Of a stretch of DNA of 5,022 nucleotides, positions 1 through 4,223 are shown one piece after another (within the stretch, counting starts at the first letter, position 1; every line of letters starts with the position of its first letter). Made by a program: the position numbers and the translations under genes. Below the pieces are notes generated by a model. That model saw only the letters and a list, made by a program, of their open reading frames with translations. It ran no database searches and had not been told where the DNA came from. Origin of the DNA: Bacillota bacterium (GTDB lineage: Bacteria; Bacillota; Sulfobacillia; Symbiobacteriales; Symbiobacteriaceae); contig JAQBPS010000303.1 of NCBI GenBank assembly GCA_028287415.1, positions 1 through 5,022 of the forward strand. Direction: 5' to 3'.

Positions 1-240
1 GACTTCGACGGTTTCGTCGAGGCTGGCAAGGAGCCGCTCGCCACGGTGGCGTCCAAGAGCGGTTCGATCCGGGGCGTGCGTAACGATGTGGGCTTCGTGA
101 CGGCCCACGGTCGGCGGTACGTGATCAGCATGATGACGAAGGACTGCACGGATCCCCGCTTCTACGCGGACAACGAGGGCGCGCTGCTGCTGGCCGACCT
201 CTCTGCCCTGATCTACCAGCATTTCGTGGTGGGGGCGTAG
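1..240 (+). CDS. Class A beta-lactamase-like serine hydrolase, C-terminal fragment (5' end outside window)
   Basis: The reading frame is open from the first base and ends at TAG 238-240, giving the last 79 residues of a protein that begins upstream. The visible part holds Lys-Ser-Gly (bases 55-63) in the context SKSGSIRGVRNDVGFV. This is the third conserved box (KTG/KSG) of class A beta-lactamases and related serine hydrolases, on the strand lining the active site. A strand (YVISMMTKD) and a C-terminal helix (LLLADLSALIYQHF) follow, as expected for this fold. The catalytic Ser-x-x-Lys and SDN boxes would lie upstream and cannot be checked, so true beta-lactamase activity is unproven. Many proteins of this family are uncharacterised hydrolases or penicillin-binding-like enzymes, usually exported. 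A GTG at 46 could be mistaken for a start, but it falls just before the KSG box and is internal. No T-tract terminator follows; only a 6-bp hairpin (270-275 with 283-288) is seen. Confidence 0.75.
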   Translation, partial: DFDGFVEAGKEPLATVASKSGSIRGVRNDVGFVTAHGRRYVISMMTKDCTDPRFYADNEGALLLADLSALIYQHFVVGA

Positions 241-309
241 CTGGCAGCGTCGAGCGGCATGATCAGCCCGCTTGCGTCGGGGGCAAGCTAACGCCGGAGG
301 TGGTCAACG

Positions 310-507
310 ATGACTGAAACAGCAAACGGTGTCCCCGGCCTGAGCGAGCCCACGCCCGACAACGTCCGCAGTGTGCGGGTGCTTGCCGGGCAGGGTGAGA
401 AAGCTGATGAGAGTCCCCAGCGGGTCGCACGGCGTCAATACGGCCCGGGCCGCAACCGCGAGGCACAGCGCCCCGAGCGCCCGCCCGGAGATGCATTCCG
501 TACGTAG
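310..507 (+). CDS. Small hypothetical protein, 65 aa, unrecognised
   Basis: An ATG at 310 follows a very strong ribosome binding site, GGAGGTGG at 296-303, with a 6-nt gap. This is the main reason to believe the ORF is translated. The 65-residue product is hydrophilic, rich in Arg, Pro, Glu, Gly and Gln, with no membrane segment, signal peptide or known motif. It looks largely disordered. The frame ends at TAG 505-507 but continues open after it to TGA 586-588, and a terminator hairpin follows at 603-638, so this segment ends as its own transcription unit. An overlapping frame (371-676) was rejected because it has no ribosome binding site and runs through that terminator. The ORF could be a genuine small gene, the 5' part of a gene broken by an amber mutation, or a leader. 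I do not recognise the family. Confidence 0.45.
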   Translation: MTETANGVPGLSEPTPDNVRSVRVLAGQGEKADESPQRVARRQYGPGRNREAQRPERPPGDAFRT

Positions 508-522
508 CAGGTGGAGGTCTTC

Positions 523-588
523 GTGCAGAACTGGGCCGGGAAGATCTACGAGCGGGGCCAGTCATTTGCCAATCCGGACAACCATTGA
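523..588 (+). CDS. Possible 21-aa peptide, or the downstream half of the 310-507 ORF
   Basis: A GTG at 523 sits 4 nt after GGAGGT (513-518) and would encode a 21-residue peptide beginning MQNWAGKIYERGQ and ending at TGA 586-588. It lies in exactly the same frame as the 310-507 ORF, 15 nt after its amber stop. The two pieces could therefore be one 92-codon gene with an internal TAG. The composition (Trp, Tyr, Phe, Lys, Asn) looks more like folded protein than the Arg/Pro-rich upstream part. A peptide this short cannot be assigned by motif. It could be an independent micropeptide, a pseudogene remnant or a chance ORF. Confidence 0.2.
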   Translation: MQNWAGKIYERGQSFANPDNH

Positions 589-602
589 GATTCACGAGAA
601 AA

Positions 603-638
603 CCCGGCGCCTCCATCAAGGAGAACGCCGGGCTCTTT
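603..638 (+). terminator. Intrinsic terminator after the small-ORF segment
   Basis: CCCGGCG (603-609) pairs with CGCCGGG (626-632). A second short stem inside the loop (CTCC 611-614 with GGAG 620-623) may stack on it. CTCTTTCG follows, a modest T-rich tail. It lies 15 nt after the last stop codon of the small ORFs, so it most likely ends their transcript. The imperfect T-tract lowers certainty. Confidence 0.65.
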
Positions 639-660
639 CGTCATCGCAGTGGCCTGGCCC

Positions 661-696
661 CGCCTGCCCCGGCTAAATTTTGCGTCCGGCCAGGCG
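661..696. other. Imperfect inverted repeat / hairpin
   Basis: CGCCTG (661-666) can pair with CAGGCG (691-696), and CCGG (669-672) with CCGG (686-689), across a small asymmetric bulge. The loop contains CTAAATTTTGCG. An overlapping alternative pairs CCTGGCC (653-659) with GGCCAGG (688-694). No T-tract follows on either strand, so it is not a classical terminator. It may be an RNA structure, a back-up terminator element or chance pairing in GC-rich DNA. Confidence 0.25.
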
Positions 697-727
697 AACC
701 GTCAGGCATGCGCGTGACTCAGATAGG

Positions 728-741
728 TGAGAGCGCTCTCA
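728..741. promoter_or_regulatory. Perfect 14-bp palindrome resembling a LacI-family operator
   Basis: TGAGAGCGCTCTCA is a perfect even-length palindrome centred on CG. LacI-family sugar regulators typically bind such even palindromes with a central CG, for example CelR-type sites of the form TGGGAGCGCTCCCA, from which this differs by one symmetric base per half. It lies about 206 nt upstream of the sigma-factor start and about 125 nt upstream of the candidate promoter. No LacI-family regulator or sugar gene is in the window. The palindrome is read directly; the regulator class is an inference. Confidence 0.4.
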
Positions 742-866
742 AACCTCCCCAATAGGGGTCGACACGAAGGCGACTCCGTCCGGCGACGAATCCGCTCTGG
801 ACGACCTCCTGGATCCGCCGCCACATACGATTATTTCGCAGGCACGAAAAAATTGTGAGGAAACCC

Positions 867-892
867 GTAACTTCATGTTGGTTTTCTCGTTA
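867..892 (+). promoter_or_regulatory. Candidate promoter of the sigma-factor gene (ECF-like)
   Basis: GTAAC (867-871), 16 nt, then CGTTA (888-892) resembles the common ECF pattern of a GGAAC-like -35 and a CGT-type -10 at 16-17 nt spacing, with one mismatch in the -35. It would give a leader of about 45-50 nt before ATG 947. ECF sigma genes often drive themselves, which makes this attractive. A weak sigma-A alternative overlaps: TTGGTT (878-883) with TGTAAA (900-905). Neither match is strong. Confidence 0.3.
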
Positions 893-946
893 GTAACACT
901 GTAAATGTAAGCGTGGTGGCGGAAGCGTCAACGGGAGGGACCGGGA

Positions 947-1552
947 ATGGCAACGATACCGGACGAACTACTGGTACACAGGGCGCAGCTTGGCGATCAC
1001 GCGGCCCTTTGCGACCTGATTAACCGCTATGAGCGCAAAACATATAACCTGGCGTACCGCCTCATGGGCAATCATGCGGATGCCTCCGATGCCGCCCAGG
1101 AGGCCCTGGTCCGGGTCTATACCCGCCTGCACAATTTCCGCGGCGACTCCGCCTTCTCCACCTGGCTGTTCCGCGTCGCCACCAATACCTGCCTCGACGA
1201 GCTGCGCCGCCGCAGCCGCGTGCGCCACGCGTCCCTGGACGAGACCATCCCGACCGATGACGGCGCCCTCCCCCGCCAGCCCGTCCACGAGGCCGAGACC
1301 CCGGTCGAGTGCGCCGAGCGGCACGAGGTGCAGGCCGCCGTGCATCGGGCGATCAACCGGCTGCCCGCGGAGTACCGCATTGTCGTCGTGATGCGGGACA
1401 TCCAGGACTACTCCTACCACGAAATCGCTGCGATACTCGACACATCGCTGGGCACGGTCAAGTCCCGCCTGCACCGGGCCCGCCACGCCCTGCGGGCGAT
1501 CCTGAGCAGCACCGAAGCCGTCCGCCTGGAAATCGCCAGGATCGCCGGCTGA
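947..1552 (+). CDS. ECF-type RNA polymerase sigma factor (RpoE-like, sigma-70 family)
   Basis: This 201-residue protein has the two-domain layout of extracytoplasmic-function sigma factors. Region 2 spans about residues 24-92, with DASDAAQEALVRVY for core-polymerase binding and FRGDSAFSTWLFRVATNTCL followed by a basic DELRRR stretch for -10 recognition and melting. An acidic linker covers about 95-125. Region 4 spans about 127-183, with the helix-turn-helix SYHEIAAILDTSLGTVKSRL followed by HRARHALR for -35 recognition. Length is normal, slightly long, with about 18 residues after region 4. The ATG at 947 has GGGAGGGA six bases upstream. It would direct RNA polymerase to a stress or envelope regulon that cannot be read from here. 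No anti-sigma gene (zinc-binding ZAS or membrane protein) lies downstream: a terminator follows at once and the next gene is convergent. Control may therefore be transcriptional, or by a partner elsewhere. Family assignment is firm; the subgroup is not. Confidence 0.95.
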   Translation: MATIPDELLVHRAQLGDHAALCDLINRYERKTYNLAYRLMGNHADASDAAQEALVRVYTRLHNFRGDSAFSTWLFRVATNTCLDELRRRSRVRHASLDETIPTDDGALPRQPVHEAETPVECAERHEVQAAVHRAINRLPAEYRIVVVMRDIQDYSYHEIAAILDTSLGTVKSRLHRARHALRAILSSTEAVRLEIARIAG

Positions 1553-1569
1553 AGCCGCAGTCATAACCA

Positions 1570-1607
1570 AAGTCCCCCGGAGCAACTGCCCCGGGGGACT
1601 TCGTTTT
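1570..1607. terminator. Strong, probably bidirectional, intrinsic terminator between convergent genes
   Basis: A perfect 11-bp stem, AAGTCCCCCGG (1570-1580) with CCGGGGGACTT (1591-1601), has a 10-nt loop and is followed on the plus strand by CGTTTTCG. It lies 17 nt after the sigma-factor stop. Read leftward from the Dabb gene, the same stem is reached 11 nt after that stop; its AAGTC/GACTT ends give a short T-run and then TTGG on the minus strand. It plausibly ends both transcripts, more strongly rightward. Confidence 0.85.
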
Positions 1608-1612
1608 CGCAC

Positions 1613-1909
1613 TTAGGCCTCGTAGTCTACGACTAGCGAGTTCTCGCACACCTCGGCCACGTAGCTCTTGACCTTCACGTGCTCCGGGTGCGGCCCATAC
1701 ACCGCCAGCCCTTCCTTACTCTCGAAGCGCACCACCAGGCCGATCCCGTACCCCATCCCCCGCTCCGGGCTGATGTTCTTGCCAACCGTCAGACTGATGA
1801 TGCCCGCCGGCACACTCTCCTTCAGCCCCCGCAGCATCGCCATCAGCTTCTGCTCCTGCTCCGGCGTCGCCCCCGGCTTCAGCTTGAAACAAACGATGTG
1901 TTCAACCAC
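1613..1909 (-). CDS. Dabb-domain protein (stress-responsive alpha/beta barrel)
   Basis: The product is 98 residues from the GTG at 1909, beginning MVEHIVCFKLKPGAT. It covers the whole Dabb (stress-responsive A/B barrel) domain: the first strand EHIVCFKLK, a helix (PEQEQKLMAMLRGLKESV), strands IISLTVGKNIS and YGIGLVVRFES, a helix with HPEH, and the last strand LVVDYEA. Such domains form dimeric ferredoxin-like barrels. Members range from stress-induced plant proteins to small enzymes and hypothetical bacterial proteins, so the substrate here is unknown. I chose GTG 1909 because GGAAGGGG (minus strand, 1925-1918) lies 8 nt upstream and homologous domains start just before the HIV/HVV strand. 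A TTG at 1927 would add six residues but overlaps that ribosome binding site. It is a single-gene unit, divergent from the LOG gene and convergent with the sigma factor. Confidence 0.88.
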   Translation of the reverse strand: MVEHIVCFKLKPGATPEQEQKLMAMLRGLKESVPAGIISLTVGKNISPERGMGYGIGLVVRFESKEGLAVYGPHPEHVKVKSYVAEVCENSLVVDYEA

Positions 1910-1941
1910 AACAGCCACCCCTTCCAAGTCTTACCCGTTTC

Positions 1942-1970
1942 ATGATGCCGGTTTGCCTCCGCCGATGCAA
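1942..1970 (-). promoter_or_regulatory. Weak candidate promoter for the Dabb gene
   Basis: On the minus strand TTGCAT (1970-1965) and CATCAT (1947-1942) are 17 nt apart, a correct sigma-A spacing. They match the consensus at only three and four positions. The leader would be about 27 nt before GTG 1909. Confidence 0.25.
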
Positions 1971-1985
1971 GAGCACGCTAAAGTG

Positions 1986-2014
1986 TTGCTGTTAGCCGGC
2001 CATCCTGTTATCTT
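1986..2014 (+). promoter_or_regulatory. Candidate sigma-A promoter with extended -10 for the LOG-exonuclease-HAD unit
   Basis: TTGCTG (1986-1991) and TATCTT (2009-2014) are separated by exactly 17 nt, and the -10 is preceded by TGT, giving an extended TGn -10. The predicted start point near 2021 leaves a leader of about 25 nt that includes the GGGAGGA ribosome binding site of the next gene. No clear operator is seen beside it. Confidence 0.5.
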
Positions 2015-2045
2015 GAAAGATGGCAGCTTTACGGGAGGAATCAGC

Positions 2046-2630
2046 GTGAACAAAGCCATCTGCGTCTACAGTTCATCCAGTGACGCGGTCTCCAGCAACT
2101 TCTTCGACGCAGCCCGGGCGCTCGGCGCCGAAATGGCCCGGCGGGAGCATCCCCTGGTCTACGGCGGGTCCGACGTGGGCTTGATGGGCGCCATTGCCCG
2201 CTCGGTTCACGAGCATGGCGGCAAGGTGATCGGGGTGATCCCCGAAGCGCTGCTCGACTGGGGCGTCGCTTACAAGGATGCCGACGAGTTGATCGTCACC
2301 AAGGGCATGCGCGAGCGCAAGGCCATGATGGAGGAGCGTGCGGAGGCCTTTGTTGCCCTGCCGGGCGGTTTCGGCACCCTCGAAGAGGTCTTCGAGATCC
2401 TCACCCTGAAGCAGCTCCAGTATCATACAAAGCCGATCGCCCTGCTTGATGTTGACGGCTTCTACGAACCCTTCAACAAGCTCTGCGAGCATATGTATGA
2501 GCAGAAGTTCGCCCAACCGACTTACCGGCAGCTTTACCGGGTCACCCCGGACATTGACAGCCTGTTCGCCTACCTGGAAACATATCAGCCGCCCACCCCG
2601 GAAGTAAAGTGGACCGGGTCCCGCGGGTGA
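2046..2630 (+). CDS. LOG family protein (nucleoside 5'-monophosphate phosphoribohydrolase)
   Basis: A 194-residue protein with the signature motifs of the LOG ('Lonely guy') family in a Rossmann-like fold: N-terminal strand KAICVYSSS, YGGSDVGLMG at about 39-48, the MRERK motif at 88-92 and PGGFGTLEE at 106-114. The last two carry the catalytic Arg and Glu and bind the phosphate/ribose. Characterised members hydrolyse the N-glycosidic bond of cytokinin nucleotides or other NMPs to free base plus ribose 5-phosphate. Older 'lysine decarboxylase' labels for the family are wrong. Length is typical. The frame is open upstream to 1668, but that part is antisense to the Dabb gene. GTG 2046, with GGGAGGA a few bases upstream, matches the family N-terminus. 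It is first of three same-strand genes, 36 nt before the probable exonuclease start. Its bacterial role may be purine or cytokinin-like nucleotide turnover; this is inferred. Confidence 0.92.
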   Translation: MNKAICVYSSSSDAVSSNFFDAARALGAEMARREHPLVYGGSDVGLMGAIARSVHEHGGKVIGVIPEALLDWGVAYKDADELIVTKGMRERKAMMEERAEAFVALPGGFGTLEEVFEILTLKQLQYHTKPIALLDVDGFYEPFNKLCEHMYEQKFAQPTYRQLYRVTPDIDSLFAYLETYQPPTPEVKWTGSRG

Positions 2631-2651
2631 GCAACAGCACCGCGCCCATGA

Positions 2652-2669
2652 GAGGAGAATGCGGGTATC
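2652..2669 (+). promoter_or_regulatory. Ribosome binding site pointing to an ATC start for the exonuclease
   Basis: GAGGAGA (2652-2658) is the only good Shine-Dalgarno sequence before the exonuclease frame. Standard spacing puts the start at ATC 2667-2669, with 9 nt after GAGGAG. The first standard start in frame, TTG 2682, is 24 nt beyond GAGGAG and has nothing suitable close by. The ATG at 2659 is in another frame, too near the site, and gives only eight codons. Confidence 0.45.
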
Positions 2670-3518
2670 GCCACGCTCTTATTGATTGACGGCGGCTTAA
2701 TCTTCCGCACTTTCTTCGCGCTCCCGCCTATGCAAGATCCGACCGGGCGCCCCGTTAATGGCGTCTACGGCTTCATCAATATGACGCTCCGGGAGATCGA
2801 TGCGATCGGGCCGACGCATCTGGCCGTCGCGTTTGATGTGCCCATTGCGACTAACCGCCGCACCCATGTCTATGCGGACTACAAGGGCAACCGGGCTGAG
2901 TGCCCGCCGGACCTGGCGCCGCAGTTCGCCATCCTCCGGGAGGTGCTGACCGCCCTCAACCTCCCCTGGTTCCAGGTGCCGGGCTATGAGGCGGATGATA
3001 TCCTCGGCACGCTCTCCCGCACGGGCGAGGAGGCCGGCATGGATGTGAGCATCCTCACCGGCGACCGGGATGTGCTCCAGTTGCTGAGCGGCCCCACGCA
3101 GGTCCGCTACGTCAAGAAGCTGAACAACCCCGAAACCTATGACGTCCCCCGCTTCGCTCAGGAGTTCGGGCTGTTGCCGGCCCAGCTGACGTGCCTGAAG
3201 GGGCTCGCCGGCGATGCCTCGGACAACATCCCCGGCATCCATGGCATTGGCGCCAAGACCGCCGTCAAGCTGCTCCAGGAGTTCGAAACGCTCGAGGCCT
3301 GCCTGGACAACGCCCACACGCAGAAGGGCAAGCTCCGGGAGCGCCTGGAGGGCGGTCGCGAGATCGCCCTGCTCTCCAAGCGCCTGGCGACGATCGACCG
3401 GGACGTGCCGGAGCTGCCGGGCGTTCACGCCTGCGACCTGGCGATCAACCGGGATCTGGGTCGCAGCAAGTTCGAGGAGCTCCGGTTCCGCTCGCTTTTA
3501 CCCAGAATGGCGGTGTAG
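2667..3518 (+). CDS. Stand-alone 5'-3' exonuclease (PolA N-terminal domain / FEN-like)
   Basis: This is the 5' nuclease domain found at the N-terminus of DNA polymerase I, here without a polymerase: 283 residues from ATC 2667, or 278 from TTG 2682. Numbered from the ATC, the metal-binding and DNA-contact motifs are complete: LLLIDGG (Asp8), AFDVP (56-60), R..YADYKGNR (about 65-76), GYEADDILG (106-114), ILTGDRDVLQL (129-139), then GDASDNIPGIHGIGAKTA (182-199), the helix-hairpin-helix that holds the DNA. It should remove 5' nucleotides and flaps from DNA using two or three Mg2+ ions. I chose 2667 because the first strand (ATLLLID) is part of the conserved core and the ribosome binding site fits it. 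TTG 2682 would leave only two residues before the catalytic Asp. ATC starts are rare, so a sequencing indel after ATG 2659 is an alternative. It lies between the LOG and HAD genes and probably acts in repair, RNA-primer removal or nucleic-acid recycling. Confidence 0.92.
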   Translation: MATLLLIDGGLIFRTFFALPPMQDPTGRPVNGVYGFINMTLREIDAIGPTHLAVAFDVPIATNRRTHVYADYKGNRAECPPDLAPQFAILREVLTALNLPWFQVPGYEADDILGTLSRTGEEAGMDVSILTGDRDVLQLLSGPTQVRYVKKLNNPETYDVPRFAQEFGLLPAQLTCLKGLAGDASDNIPGIHGIGAKTAVKLLQEFETLEACLDNAHTQKGKLRERLEGGREIALLSKRLATIDRDVPELPGVHACDLAINRDLGRSKFEELRFRSLLPRMAV

Positions 3519-3521
3519 GCT

Positions 3522-4076
3522 TTGCATATTGGACTCGATCTTGATGGCGTAATCGTCAACTCCATCAGCCGGTGGATTGACGTGCTGAACCGCATGGCCG
3601 GCACCAGCTACACACCCGAAGAACTGCCGGACACCCACGGCTCGCCGGATCGGGCTACGATCTCTGACCGGCACGAGCTGGAGATGCTGATCGTTGCGGG
3701 CCCCGTGGACGGCGCCGTGACTGCACTCACAGCGCTGCGGACGGCGGGCCATCAGTTGACCGTGATCACGGCCCGCACGCCGCGCCTGTGCGAGCTGACC
3801 GAGGCCTGGTTGCGGTACCACGGCATCACCGTCGACCGGCTCCACTTCCTCGCGGGTGGCAGCAAGGTGCCCGCGGCACTCGCTGAGGGAATTGACCTCA
3901 TGGTCGAGGATGCCCCGCACAACGCCAACGCCCTCGCCGAAGCCGGTGTGCCAGTACTGCTGTTTGGCACCCCGTACAACGTTGGTGTGACCCACCCCCT
4001 CATCCAGCGGTGCGAGGGTTGGGAAGCGGTGACGGCTGAAATCACGGCCTGGCCTGTGGGGCAGCTTGGTGCCTGA
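3522..4076 (+). CDS. HAD-superfamily hydrolase, 5'(3')-deoxyribonucleotidase-like
   Basis: The 184-residue protein carries all HAD phosphatase motifs. Motif I is IGLDLDGVIVNS, with nucleophile Asp6 and acid/base Asp8. Motif II is VITAR (Thr83), motif III is Lys115 in GGSKVP, and motif IV is LMVEDAPHNA (Glu129/Asp130). The ending VPVLLFGTPYN resembles the 5'(3')-nucleotidase (NT5C-type) group, where a 'PYN' segment follows motif IV. These are cytosolic, Mg2+-dependent enzymes that remove phosphate from (deoxy)nucleoside monophosphates; the exact substrate here is unknown. The start is TTG 3522, three bases after the exonuclease stop and in the same frame. No other standard start lies before the nucleophile motif, and the weak GGCGG at 3509-3513 plus the tight spacing suggest translational coupling. 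It is last of the three-gene unit, before a strong terminator. Confidence 0.85.
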   Translation: MHIGLDLDGVIVNSISRWIDVLNRMAGTSYTPEELPDTHGSPDRATISDRHELEMLIVAGPVDGAVTALTALRTAGHQLTVITARTPRLCELTEAWLRYHGITVDRLHFLAGGSKVPAALAEGIDLMVEDAPHNANALAEAGVPVLLFGTPYNVGVTHPLIQRCEGWEAVTAEITAWPVGQLGA

Positions 4077-4079
4077 ACA

Positions 4080-4116
4080 TAAGCCCGCAACCCCGGTTGC
4101 GGGCTTAGTTATTTTT
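4080..4116 (+). terminator. Strong intrinsic terminator ending the LOG-exonuclease-HAD unit
   Basis: A perfect 12-bp stem, TAAGCCCGCAAC (4080-4091) with GTTGCGGGCTTA (4096-4107), has a 4-nt loop and is followed by GTTATTTTT. It begins 3 nt after the HAD stop codon. It is the cleanest terminator in the window. Confidence 0.93.
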
Positions 4117-4223
4117 CTGATTCGGCTCCTTTGCGCATGGAATATGGAGGTGTTTCGATAGCAGTAGGAGTATGCTTTCTACAACACACCCACGCTCTGG
4201 CACTTTCCTCAGGAGGAACGATC

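Larger units (their letters stand above)
639..946. other. Non-coding stretch upstream of the ECF sigma gene
   Basis: About 308 bases contain no convincing gene on either strand. What can be seen is an imperfect hairpin at 661-696, a perfect 14-bp palindrome at 728-741, a small CCCC-AATA-GGGG inverted repeat (747-758), an A/T-rich patch from about 829 to 909 and the sigma-factor ribosome binding site (GGGAGGGA, 933-940). One frame is open from about 731 to 901 but has no usable start codon or ribosome binding site, so I do not call it. The length suggests a regulatory region, or the remnant of a lost gene. Confidence 0.6.

Noticed and set aside
270..288. GCTTGC/GCAAGC hairpin after the beta-lactamase-like gene
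   Set aside because: It has only 6 bp and no T-tract, too weak to call a terminator.
371..676. 101-aa plus-strand ORF overlapping the small gene
   Set aside because: It has no ribosome binding site and reads through the 603-638 terminator hairpin; the 310 frame has a much better start.
747..758. CCCC-AATA-GGGG inverted repeat
   Set aside because: Four-base arms are expected by chance in GC-rich DNA.
731..904. Open frame of about 57 codons before the sigma gene with an acidic, gene-like stretch (DESALDDLLD)
   Set aside because: It has no ATG, GTG or TTG start near its beginning and no ribosome binding site; at most a remnant.
968..1612. Long minus-strand ORF (214 aa) antisense to the sigma factor
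   Set aside because: It is a mirror of high-GC codon bias, with no recognisable domain and a fully convincing sigma factor on the plus strand. It also runs across the terminator hairpin.
1668..2045. N-terminal extension of the LOG frame
   Set aside because: It is antisense to the Dabb gene, low-complexity in character, and absent from LOG proteins. The GTG at 2046 has a good ribosome binding site.
2697..3428. Minus-strand ORF of 243 aa antisense to the exonuclease
   Set aside because: The plus strand carries every exonuclease motif; the antisense product has no motif or ribosome binding site.
4137..4223. 29-residue N-terminal extension of the M20 protein (possible signal peptide)
   Set aside because: It is in frame, but has no ribosome binding site at 4137 and no basic N-region, whereas AGGAGG points to ATG 4224.
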